From positions 1 to 8,417 of the forward strand of contig BEID01000038.1 of NCBI GenBank assembly GCA_002898975.1: 8,417 nt of DNA, given 5' to 3'. Shown piece by piece: positions 1 to 6,546 of the stretch. The notes under the pieces are model-generated. The model did not search any database, was not told where the DNA came from, and saw nothing but the letters and a program-made list of their open reading frames with translations. The translations under genes and the position numbers were made by a program. The first letter of the stretch is position 1, and every line of letters begins with the position of its first letter. The DNA is from a bacterium HR27. GTDB taxonomy: Bacteria > Chloroflexota > Chloroflexia > Thermomicrobiales > Thermomicrobiaceae.

Positions 1-1619
1 AGATTGCACAGGCCGGCTCCCATGAAGGCAGCCTGAAAACGGTCGGTCTGAGTGATCGTCCACGCCGTGAGGTATCCGCCCCAGCTCCAGCCAGCGACTC
101 CGAGCCGGGCTGGATCGGCGATACCGCGTGCAACAAGCGCCTCGACGCCGGTGACCACGTCGCGGTACTCGCCACCCGCGACGTCCCCGAACAACGCGTT
201 GATCCATCCCGTGCCGCGTCCGGTGCTCCCGCGTGGATTGGGGAGCAGCACCGCACAGCCCCGGGAAGCGAGCGGTTGTGCCCAGTCGTGCCAGGAGCCG
301 GCGAACTCGTTGGCCCACGCGCTGGTCGGTCCGCCATGAATCTGGACCACTAGCGGCAGCGGCTCCCGGGTGCCCTCGTCGCGTGGCAGCACGAGCAGTC
401 CCTGGACGACGACACCGGGATCGCTCTCCCACTCGATGAGCCGGACCGGACAGAGCTTGCGCTCGATCTCCGGGTGCAGTTCGGTCAGACGTCGAAGTTC
501 GTGGTCGGCCACCGCAGAGCTGCCTTGGGCGCTAAGGGATATGTCGTCGGGGACCGCCCACGCCCACACGTCCGGCACGTGCTCCCCATCCGACCACACC
601 CCAGCCCACCGCCGGCCGTCCGCGCTCCCACTCACCGCCCCGTGCCAGCTCCCCGTCACCCGCGGACAGAGCAGCGTCCGTTCCCCATCCCAGTTCAACC
701 GGTAGATGCGGGCGTCTACTCCCTCGTAGGCCACGACCACCAGCGCGCGCCCACCGGCTAAGCTCCCGAGATGCTCGACCGTCCCTGCGTAGTCCGGCGT
801 CAGGCATTCCGGCTCCCCGCCAGCCACCCGCCGCCGGAACACGTACTCGCCGTGGACCACCCGACCCGCTGGGCCACGATAGGCCAGCCAGGTGCCGTCC
901 GCTGACCACACCAGATCCTCCGCCAGACCGCGCAGTCGAAAGAGCTCGCGGTAGGTTCCCTCTACGTCGACGACCGCTACCGCTGTCTCCCGGTACAGAT
1001 CGTCGACCCGCGGCGACCAACTCACTGCCAGCGCCAGCTGCCGCCCGTCCGGAGCCCAGGCGTACCCCCAAACCTGGACTCCCTCCGGCGTCAGCACACG
1101 GCCCGTCTTCGTGCGCGGGTCGAGCAGCCACAGGCGCTGGAACTTCCAGTCGCTCTCCCAGACGCGCGCGTCGTCCCGGCGCTCACGTCGCTGCCGTTCC
1201 TCCTCGGTTTCCGGCTCCACCATCAGAAACGAGAGGAAACGACCGTCCGGCGACCAGGCCAGCTCGCTGATCTCCCCAGCCTGGTCGAAGACTCGCACCG
1301 CCTCGCCCCCGTCTCGCGGCATGACGTAGACGCTCGCCTTGCCCCGCTCGGCACGGTCGGACAGGAACGCCAGCTGCCGCCCGTCCGGCGACCAACGCGG
1401 TTCCCTGTCGTCCCACAAGCCACTCGTGAATTGCCGCGGCGTTCCCCCCGTGAACGGGACGACCCAAATCGCACTCTCCCAATGTTCGCCCTCGCGACTG
1501 ACCGGCCGCACCACATAGGCGACCAGCTCACCGTCCGGCGAGATCCGGACATCCGAGGGCCGCCGCATCGTGACGAGCTCCTCGATCGTGAGCACCGTGT
1601 CGTTCCCGGGTGTCCCCAC
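1..1619 (-). CDS. S9 family serine peptidase (acylaminoacyl-peptidase / prolyl oligopeptidase type), 3' end outside window
   Basis: Predicted cytoplasmic serine exo/oligopeptidase that releases acyl-amino acids or short peptides. 539 codons are visible, with no signal peptide. Residues about 20-400 form a WD40-like beta-propeller with blade motifs such as WSPDGRQLAF (76-85), WSPDGRFLSF, WAPDGRQLAL and WSADGTWLAY. The alpha/beta-hydrolase domain follows, with HGGP at 428-431 (oxyanion region), a PRGSTGRG loop, and the nucleophile elbow GWSWGGY with Ser512. The catalytic Asp and His are expected in the last 110-140 residues, beyond the left edge, so completeness cannot be judged. The GTG start at 1619 is chosen because AAAGGTGG (1625-1632) lies 5 bases upstream; GTG at 1628 overlaps that site and is less likely. 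It is probably the last visible gene of the leftward operon, 50 bases after the nucleotidyltransferase. S9 subfamily and substrate are not determinable from the sequence. Confidence 0.93.
   Translation of the reverse strand, partial: MGTPGNDTVLTIEELVTMRRPSDVRISPDGELVAYVVRPVSREGEHWESAIWVVPFTGGTPRQFTSGLWDDREPRWSPDGRQLAFLSDRAERGKASVYVMPRDGGEAVRVFDQAGEISELAWSPDGRFLSFLMVEPETEEERQRRERRDDARVWESDWKFQRLWLLDPRTKTGRVLTPEGVQVWGYAWAPDGRQLALAVSWSPRVDDLYRETAVAVVDVEGTYRELFRLRGLAEDLVWSADGTWLAYRGPAGRVVHGEYVFRRRVAGGEPECLTPDYAGTVEHLGSLAGGRALVVVAYEGVDARIYRLNWDGERTLLCPRVTGSWHGAVSGSADGRRWAGVWSDGEHVPDVWAWAVPDDISLSAQGSSAVADHELRRLTELHPEIERKLCPVRLIEWESDPGVVVQGLLVLPRDEGTREPLPLVVQIHGGPTSAWANEFAGSWHDWAQPLASRGCAVLLPNPRGSTGRGTGWINALFGDVAGGEYRDVVTGVEALVARGIADPARLGVAGWSWGGYLTAWTITQTDRFQAAFMGAGLCN
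1033..1388. repeat. Exact 20-base direct repeat inside the S9 beta-propeller
   Basis: The same 20 bases occur at 1033-1052 and 1369-1388. On the minus strand both encode PDGRQLA in the same reading frame, within two different propeller blades (WSPDGRQLAF and WAPDGRQLAL). This is best read as an internal protein repeat kept at DNA level by codon preference or local gene conversion, not as a mobile or regulatory repeat. Confidence 0.7.
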
Positions 1620-1624
1620 CGCTA

Positions 1625-1632
1625 CCACCTTT
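1625..1632 (-). promoter_or_regulatory. Ribosome binding site of the S9 peptidase gene
   Basis: AAAGGTGG read on the minus strand, 5 bases before GTG at 1619. It decides the start between GTG 1628, which lies inside the site, and GTG 1619. The 50-base gap (1620-1669) that contains it shows no clear promoter or hairpin, which fits read-through from the upstream genes. Confidence 0.6.
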
Positions 1633-1669
1633 CTCTGTCGAGTCGACGGGATATGTCGGGGAAGAATCG

Positions 1670-2269
1670 TCAGCTACCCCGCCGCACCACCTCGTAGTCT
1701 TCCCACGTATCGATGTCCCGCGGCATCGCCTCGTCGACCTCCACCCACCGCACCTCTGACCGATAGCGATCGACCAGCTTCCAGGCCGCCTTCTCCCCGC
1801 GGAGCGCACCGAGCTCCCCGAACAACGACGCCGCGAACAGGAGCGGATGCCCCTCCCCATCGCGATACCGCACCGCGACGATCGGCGCGCGCTGCCGCTC
1901 CCACTCCGCTACCACCCGCTCGATCGTCCCGGCACGCATGCCCGGCTGATCGCCCAGGACGACGACGACTGCATCGAGCTGCTCGTCGGCCAGTTCAGCC
2001 AGTCCCCGCCGGTACGACGCCGCGCAGCCCTCTCCCGTCTCCTCCGGAAACACGACGCGCGCGCAGGCCAGGCGGTTGCCCTCCCGGAGACCGAGCTGCT
2101 CGGCAACCTCCCGTCGCAGCACGACCACGACGCTGTCGAGCCCCTCCGCTCGACAGACCTCCCGGACGACTACCTCGATCAGCGGCATCCCATCCCACGG
2201 GAGCAGCTGCTTGGGCTGGCCCAGCCGCTCCGACCGTCCTCCCGCTAGCACGATCGCCCCGATCCGCAT
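1670..2269 (-). CDS. MobA/MocA-like NTP transferase (molybdenum cofactor nucleotidyltransferase family)
   Basis: A 199-residue single-domain protein of the MobA-like NTP transferase family, which transfers CMP or GMP from CTP/GTP to molybdopterin. The N-terminal nucleotide-binding signature LAGGRSERLGQPKQ lies at 8-21, including Lys20. A GEGCAASYRRGL segment (79-90), equivalent to the family's GMSSSL-type loop, comes next. GDQP at 106-109 supplies the likely Mg-binding Asp, followed by GHP (140-142) and a C-terminal DIDTWEDY (185-192), all expected for the fold. Length is normal. GDQP recalls the MocA-like cytidylyltransferases that accompany xanthine dehydrogenase/CO dehydrogenase-type enzymes, but no such enzyme is in this window, so substrate is open. 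The ATG has a strong GGAGG (2274-2278) 4 bases upstream and lies 10 bases after the response regulator stop, so it is almost certainly cotranscribed with it. Confidence 0.88.
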   Translation of the reverse strand: MRIGAIVLAGGRSERLGQPKQLLPWDGMPLIEVVVREVCRAEGLDSVVVVLRREVAEQLGLREGNRLACARVVFPEETGEGCAASYRRGLAELADEQLDAVVVVLGDQPGMRAGTIERVVAEWERQRAPIVAVRYRDGEGHPLLFAASLFGELGALRGEKAAWKLVDRYRSEVRWVEVDEAMPRDIDTWEDYEVVRRGS

Positions 2270-2279
2270 CCTACCTCCG

Positions 2280-2921
2280 TTAGGTCAGCCAGCCGCGCCG
2301 ATTCGCGATCATCACCGCCTCCAGCCGGTTCCGCGCTCCCAGCCGGCGCAACACTTCCTGGACGTACCCCTTCACCGTGTTCTCGCTCAGGAACAGCCGT
2401 TCCGCGATCAGCTTGTTCGAGAGTCCCTGCGCCATCAAACGCAGGACCGAGTACTGGTGCGGCGACAGGGGAAACTCGCCCGGCGCCTCCCGATGCCGCA
2501 GGCGCTCGACGACGACCGTCGCCACGCGCGGATCCAGCACCGCCTCACCGCGGGCGACCGCCTTCAGGCTCTGCTTGAGATCGAAATGCACGATGTCCTT
2601 GAGCACGTAGCCTTGCGCACCGGCTACGAGACAGCGATATACCAGCTCGTCCTCACCGAACGCGCTCAAGACTAGGATCCGCGTGCCCGGCACCCGCTCG
2701 CGGATCAACCGGCAGACGTCGTCCCCCTGCATCGAGGGCAGCCGCACGTCCACGATCACCACGTCCGGCCGCACGGCATCGACCATCGCGACCCCGCTCG
2801 GACCATCCGCCGCCTCACCGACGACGTCGAATTCCGGGTCACCTTCCAGGATGTGCCGTAGGCCACTCCGCACGATCTCGTGATCGTCGATGATCGCGAT
2901 GCGCAGTGCCCGCTGCTGCAT
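2280..2921 (-). CDS. NarL/FixJ (LuxR)-family response regulator
   Basis: A 213-residue DNA-binding transcription regulator and likely phosphorylation partner of the kinase encoded just upstream. The receiver domain (about 6-122) has the acidic pair Asp12-Asp13, phospho-acceptor Asp58 in VVIVDVRLPS, Ser86 in VLSAFGE as the conserved Ser/Thr, and Lys108 in YVLKDI, so it should be phosphorylatable. A LuxR-type helix-turn-helix spans about 152-203, with the hallmark LSPHQYSVLRLMAQGLSNK and the recognition-helix region LSENTVKGYVQ. The start ATG is 4 bases beyond the kinase stop, and its GGGAG ribosome site (2929-2933) lies within the last kinase codons, indicating translational coupling. The target is unknown. 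The divergent region at 4168-4278 is the obvious candidate. Confidence 0.95.
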   Translation of the reverse strand: MQQRALRIAIIDDHEIVRSGLRHILEGDPEFDVVGEAADGPSGVAMVDAVRPDVVIVDVRLPSMQGDDVCRLIRERVPGTRILVLSAFGEDELVYRCLVAGAQGYVLKDIVHFDLKQSLKAVARGEAVLDPRVATVVVERLRHREAPGEFPLSPHQYSVLRLMAQGLSNKLIAERLFLSENTVKGYVQEVLRRLGARNRLEAVMIANRRGWLT

Positions 2922-2925
2922 ACGC

Positions 2926-4167
2926 CTACTCCCACCGCGGCTCGGCTGGAATCACGACCCGAACGACGAAGCCACCGTCTTCGCCGTTGTACGCATCGAA
3001 CATCCCACCCACAGACTCGGCTCGTCGACGCATCGAGCGCAGGCCTAGGTGCGCCCCCGGCGTCTCTGTTGCCTGCAGGATCGCCGGATCGACGCCGCAC
3101 CCGTTATCCTGTACCGCGAGCGTCACCGCCTGCTCGGTGAAATGCACGCTGACGATCGCGAGATCCGCCCCGGAATGACGCCGCACGTTCGTGAGCGCCT
3201 CCCGCGCGATCAACAGGATCGTGTCTTCCAAAGCGTGCGGCAGACGACGCGGCTTGCCCTCGATCACCAACTCGACCTGCAACTGCTCGCTCCGGTACGC
3301 TTCGACGAGCCGGCTCAGTTCCTCGACCAGCTCGCGGCCAGTCACCGGCACGTCCGCCAGGTCATAGACGACGCGTCGCACTTCGGCCGCCCCACGCGCC
3401 GCGAGTTCCCGGATCCGATCCAGGCTCCGCAGCACCGGTTCCGGGACGCCCGGCTGCTCCCGGCACCAGACTGCCTCGATGCCGATGCCAAACATGATCT
3501 GGGCGACGCGATCGTGCAACTCAGCAGCGATCCGGTTGCGCTCTTGATGCAGCAGCGCTTCCACCCGCGCGGCATCCAGTCGTGCATGCAGCTGCTGGAG
3601 GTCCGCGATCATCTGCCGCTGACGCTCGTAGAGCCGTGCGTTCTCGATCGCGACCGCAACCTGATTGGCGAACGTACTCAACAGTCGCTCGTGACTGCTC
3701 TCGTACCCGCCCGGACGATTCGCCACACCGATCATCCCGATCGTCTGCTCGCGTACCCTGAGTGGGACACCCAAGAAGGTCTCCACCGGCGGATGACCGC
3801 GCGGCGCACCACGGTGCAGCGGGTCGTTGCGCACGTCGTTGGAGATGTTCGGCCTACCCTCGAGAATGACGATACCGAAGATGGTACGACGGATCGGAAT
3901 CTTCCGGAACCGCTCGTAAAAGTCCGGCCGATCCGGCACGAAGCCCCGGATCGCAGCGACATCCATCGTCTCCGGCCCATCGACCAGACCGACGAAGCCG
4001 AAGGTCGACGCCGTCAGCGCGAGACAGTACTCCAAGGCCCGGTCCATCACCGCGCTCAGCTCGCGCAGCCCGGCGATCTCGACGGAGATCGCATAGAGCG
4101 ACTCGAGCTGCGCCTGCCAATCGTCCCGCTCGGCGACGACGACCCGATCCGGCACACGTTCGGCCAT
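2926..4167 (-). CDS. Soluble GAF-domain sensor histidine kinase (HisKA_3 / NarX-NreB type)
   Basis: A 413-residue two-component kinase. A GAF sensor domain covers about 25-177 (includes FLGVPLRV and IGMIGVANRPGGY), followed by a helical linker (178-205). The dimerisation/phospho-acceptor box ERNRIAAELHDRVAQ has His218 and the DxxxQ phosphatase motif Asp219-Gln223. A HATPase domain (about 312-408) has its N-box at REALTNVRRHS (Asn327), G1 at DNGCGVD (354-360) and a G2-like HLGLRSM (373-379). All catalytic motifs are present. No transmembrane segment is seen, so it should sense an intracellular ligand, which cannot be named. The ATG at 4167 is preferred because GGAGG (4174-4178) lies 6 bases upstream. 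An in-frame ATG at 4197 lies beside the -10 element and lacks a ribosome site. It is the first gene of the leftward operon and is coupled to the response regulator. Confidence 0.95.
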   Translation of the reverse strand: MAERVPDRVVVAERDDWQAQLESLYAISVEIAGLRELSAVMDRALEYCLALTASTFGFVGLVDGPETMDVAAIRGFVPDRPDFYERFRKIPIRRTIFGIVILEGRPNISNDVRNDPLHRGAPRGHPPVETFLGVPLRVREQTIGMIGVANRPGGYESSHERLLSTFANQVAVAIENARLYERQRQMIADLQQLHARLDAARVEALLHQERNRIAAELHDRVAQIMFGIGIEAVWCREQPGVPEPVLRSLDRIRELAARGAAEVRRVVYDLADVPVTGRELVEELSRLVEAYRSEQLQVELVIEGKPRRLPHALEDTILLIAREALTNVRRHSGADLAIVSVHFTEQAVTLAVQDNGCGVDPAILQATETPGAHLGLRSMRRRAESVGGMFDAYNGEDGGFVVRVVIPAEPRWE

Positions 4168-4187
4168 CGGACACCTCCGGCAGCCGC

Positions 4188-4196
4188 AGTGTACCA
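4188..4196 (-). promoter_or_regulatory. Extended -10 promoter for the kinase operon
   Basis: Read leftward, the bases TGGTACACT form an extended -10 element (TG, one base, TACACT). The hexamer at the -35 distance (4211-4216 with a 17-base spacer, CGAGGA) does not resemble TTGACA. Transcription would start near 4180, giving a leader of about 13 bases that contains the GGAGG at 4174-4178. Predicted by eye only. Confidence 0.45.
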
Positions 4197-4197
4197 T
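4192..4197 (+). promoter_or_regulatory. Weak candidate -10 for the rightward genes, overlapping the leftward one
   Basis: TACCAT on the plus strand fits the TAnnnT pattern and overlaps the leftward TACACT element. If used, the two divergent promoters would compete for polymerase. No convincing -35 is seen 16-18 bases upstream, and the leader to the ATG at 4279 would be about 75 bases. Low confidence. Confidence 0.2.
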
Positions 4198-4212
4198 GAG
4201 GGCGCGACCGTC

Positions 4213-4237
4213 CTCGCACCGGCTCGCGCCTCTCGCA
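4213..4237 (-). promoter_or_regulatory. Three phased GCGAG repeats, possible operator in the divergent region
   Basis: The leftward strand carries TGCGAG (4237-4232), CGCGAG (4228-4223) and TGCGAG (4218-4213), spaced 9 and 10 bases apart, roughly one helical turn. They lie about 33 to 57 bases upstream of the expected leftward transcription start, the usual place for an activator at a promoter with a poor -35. GC-rich background makes chance occurrence possible. The rest of the 111-base intergenic stretch shows no hairpin terminator or known riboswitch. Confidence 0.3.
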
Positions 4238-4260
4238 GTACGGCAGCCGGCGCACGCAGT

Positions 4261-4269
4261 GGAGGAGGA
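4261..4269 (+). promoter_or_regulatory. Ribosome binding site deciding the start of the amidohydrolase-like gene
   Basis: The purine run GGAGGAGGA lies about 9 bases before ATG 4279. The reading frame is open far upstream (to 3049) across the kinase gene on the other strand, so this site is what places the true start at 4279. Confidence 0.7.
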
Positions 4270-4278
4270 ACAGAGCCG

Positions 4279-5424
4279 ATGTCAGCCACCGATTGGCTCC
4301 GCGAGCGCCTCGCCGACCGCGTCCTCTTCGACCAGCACTGCACGCCGCCGGAACGTCTCGACCAGCGCCTCCCGGTCGGTGTTTTGGCGCGCTGTTTCCT
4401 GCCCGATGCACCGTCAGCGGGTCTTCAGGACGCCGGTTTCGTTCTCGCCCATCGCCTGGCGCTCCGCTGGCTCGCCGAACTCCTGGACTGCGACCCGGTC
4501 GAACCTGCGATCGTCGAAGCCCGCGCGGGGTATCCGTCGAACCGTTATGCGCGGCTCCTCGCCGACGACGCGCGCCTGGGCCCGCTCTGCTGCGTCGACC
4601 ACGAGGACGAGCGGGTCTACCGGCCCGGCGAGTGGGCGCAGCTCGTCGATCGTCCGGTCGCCACCCTCGTCCCGATCGAGGCGTTCGCTGAACGGCTGCT
4701 ACCGCACTGCAACTCCTGGGACGAGTTCCGCACACTCTTCGCCCAAACGCTCGCCGAGGCGATCGGTCGCGGCGCCCGCGGCCTGGTCAGCGACTTCCCG
4801 TTCCGCACCTCGCTCGCCATCCAACCAGTCGACGTGGCGACGGCTGACCGCTCCTTCCATGAGGTGCGCGCAGAGATCGACGCAGGAAGCTTCGAGCGTC
4901 TCGCGCACCGGCGCTTGCTCTACGCCGTGTTCTGGATCGCCTTGGAGGTCGCTGCCGAACTGACCGTTCCGCTGCACGTTTTGATCGGGAGCAGCCTCAC
5001 GCGCGACCCGCACAGTGACGACCCAGCCCTCTTCCGGCCCGTGTTCGACGAGCCACGGTATCAACACGTCCCGATCGTTCTCGTCAGCTACGCCCACTTG
5101 CATCCGCACACCGTCGCGCTCGCTCGCCACTACCCCAACGCCCATCTCGCGCCCGGCCCGGCATTTCTGATGGAACCGGCGACTGCCAGCGACATGCTCC
5201 GCCAACTCCTGGCCAGCGTGCCGACGACGAAGGTACTCGCCTCCACCGGAGGCGCGTTCCTGCCCGAGCGACAATGGTTGGTCGCCCGTCTCTGGCGCTC
5301 GGCTCTGGTTCGGGCACTCGGGGTGCTGGTCGATGAGGGATTCATCACCCCGGCCGAGGCAGAAACGGACGCAACCCTCATCCTCGCCGGTAACGCGCAG
5401 CGACTCTACCGGTTCCCGACCTGA
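4279..5424 (+). CDS. Amidohydrolase-superfamily-like protein with most metal ligands missing (possible pseudoenzyme)
   Basis: A 381-residue soluble protein. It follows the layout of the amidohydrolase_2 / FluG-like family: an N-terminal FDQHC segment (17-21) where HxH is expected, FPFRTSLAI (173-181) matching the family's AYRTGL strand, DPHSDDPALFRPVF (243-256), VPIVLVSYAHLH (264-275) followed by ALARHYPNAHL, a KVLASTGGAFLPE segment (318-330) where the family has GSDA..GLPE, and a terminal LILAGNAQRLYRF helix. The family from memory has HxH, Lys, His, His and Asp as metal ligands. Here the equivalents read His20/Thr22, Val170, Leu235, Ser270 and Gly324, so only one ligand seems to remain. Metal-dependent hydrolysis is therefore doubtful, and a structural, binding or different catalytic role is possible. 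There is no frameshift or stop. It is the first gene of a probable two-gene operon with the M24 peptidase, 21 bases downstream. Family assignment is moderate; function is unknown. Confidence 0.72.
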   Translation: MSATDWLRERLADRVLFDQHCTPPERLDQRLPVGVLARCFLPDAPSAGLQDAGFVLAHRLALRWLAELLDCDPVEPAIVEARAGYPSNRYARLLADDARLGPLCCVDHEDERVYRPGEWAQLVDRPVATLVPIEAFAERLLPHCNSWDEFRTLFAQTLAEAIGRGARGLVSDFPFRTSLAIQPVDVATADRSFHEVRAEIDAGSFERLAHRRLLYAVFWIALEVAAELTVPLHVLIGSSLTRDPHSDDPALFRPVFDEPRYQHVPIVLVSYAHLHPHTVALARHYPNAHLAPGPAFLMEPATASDMLRQLLASVPTTKVLASTGGAFLPERQWLVARLWRSALVRALGVLVDEGFITPAEAETDATLILAGNAQRLYRFPT

Positions 5425-5445
5425 CGGTCAACAGAGGTGTGAGCG

Positions 5446-6546
5446 ATGCAGAACGAACTCGCCCACCGGCTAGCCCGTTTGCGCACCGCTCTCGGCAGCC
5501 ACCAGATCGATGCAGCGCTCGTCGGACCTTCGGCCGACTTCCGTTACCTGACCGGTCACCCAGCGAGCGAGAGCGAGCGCCTGACCGTGCTCGTCGTACC
5601 TCGTGAGGGCGAGTGTACGCTCCTCGTACCGGAACTCGAGTCCCCCAAGTTCACCGACTTCCCCTTCGGCCGGCTCGATCGCTGGCGGGACGGGGACGAC
5701 CCGATCGACCTGCTCGCGAGAAGGCTGCTCGACCTCGATGCGCGAACGATCGGCGTCAACGACGAGTTCCGGGCCGGCTTCTTGCTCCCCCTACAAGAGC
5801 GTCTTACCGGCCGGCGCTTCGCGCGCATCAGCCCGCTCATCCAGGAACTGCGCATCGTCAAGAGCCCAGCCGAGCTCTCCCTGCTGCGCGAAGCGATCGC
5901 GCGGGTCGATGCAGCCTGGGCTCGCTTTTGCGCCGAGGGTCGGCTGGTCGGACGCACCGAGCGACAGGTGGCACGACAGCTGAGCGAGTTCCTTCTCGAG
6001 GAAGGACTGGACGAAGTCGCCTTCTGCATCGTCGCCAGCGGGCCCAATGCTGCCTCCCCGCACCACGAGCCGGGCGATCGCATCATCCAAGACGGTGATC
6101 CGGTCGTTATCGACATCGGCGGCCCCTACCAGGGCTACTACGCGGACATGACCCGCACACCGGTTGCCGGCACGATACGAGATCCTGATTTCGCAGTCGC
6201 CTACGAGGCAGTGCTGGAGGCACAACAGGCGGCCTTCGCGGCCATGCGTCCTGGAGTGCCCTGCGAGGAGATCGACCGGATCGCGCGTGACGTGCTCGCC
6301 ACGCATGGGCTCGCTGAGGCGTTCACCCATCGGCTCGGGCACGGACTCGGCCTCAGCGTCCACGAGCCTCCCTACCTCGTGCGCGGCAATCGCGCGCCGC
6401 TTCGCCCTGGCATGGTGGTAACCGACGAACCAGGCGTCTACCTAGCTGGCCGCTGGGGAGTGCGCATCGAAGACGTCGTGGTCATTACCGAGGAGGGCAC
6501 CGAACGCCTGACCCGGTCGCCGCACGACCTCCTCGCGTTGCCCTAA
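5446..6546 (+). CDS. M24 family metallopeptidase, Xaa-Pro dipeptidase/aminopeptidase type
   Basis: A 366-residue cytoplasmic di-metal peptidase, expected to cleave Xaa-Pro bonds at the N-terminus of dipeptides or short peptides. A creatinase-like N-terminal domain spans about 5-135, including FRYLTGHP (32-39). The pita-bread catalytic domain (about 143-356) has SPHHEPGD (204-211), Asp223 in VIDIGG, Asp234 in YYADMTRT, His299 in GHGLGLSVHE, Glu328 in TDEPGVY and Glu342 in GVRIEDV. All five metal ligands and His306 are present, so the enzyme should be active with Mn, Co or Zn. The size is normal for a bacterial PepQ-like protein. ATG 5446 has AGAGGTG (5433-5439) 6 bases upstream. It lies 21 bases after the amidohydrolase-like gene, so cotranscription is likely. 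Its TAA (6544-6546) overlaps the stop of the convergent diguanylate cyclase gene. Dipeptidase versus aminopeptidase P cannot be separated from the sequence alone. Confidence 0.94.
   Translation: MQNELAHRLARLRTALGSHQIDAALVGPSADFRYLTGHPASESERLTVLVVPREGECTLLVPELESPKFTDFPFGRLDRWRDGDDPIDLLARRLLDLDARTIGVNDEFRAGFLLPLQERLTGRRFARISPLIQELRIVKSPAELSLLREAIARVDAAWARFCAEGRLVGRTERQVARQLSEFLLEEGLDEVAFCIVASGPNAASPHHEPGDRIIQDGDPVVIDIGGPYQGYYADMTRTPVAGTIRDPDFAVAYEAVLEAQQAAFAAMRPGVPCEEIDRIARDVLATHGLAEAFTHRLGHGLGLSVHEPPYLVRGNRAPLRPGMVVTDEPGVYLAGRWGVRIEDVVVITEEGTERLTRSPHDLLALP

Noticed and set aside
532..1131. A 199-codon minus-strand frame within the S9 gene
   Set aside because: It is out of frame with the peptidase, is rich in Gly, Arg and Ala without motifs, and is fully explained as a shadow of the propeller coding region.
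1620..1669. Possible promoter or terminator between the nucleotidyltransferase and S9 genes
   Set aside because: No -10/-35 pair or hairpin with a T run was visible; only the ribosome site of the S9 gene is supported.
1570..2283. A 237-codon plus-strand frame opposite the nucleotidyltransferase
   Set aside because: The product is Pro/Arg/Ala-rich with no domain signature, while the minus strand carries clear LAGG, GDQP and DIDTWEDY motifs.
4168..4197. Ten-codon N-terminal extension of the kinase from ATG 4197, with three Cys
   Set aside because: That ATG overlaps the likely -10 element and lacks a ribosome site, while ATG 4167 has GGAGG at the right distance. The Cys residues would lie in the untranslated leader.
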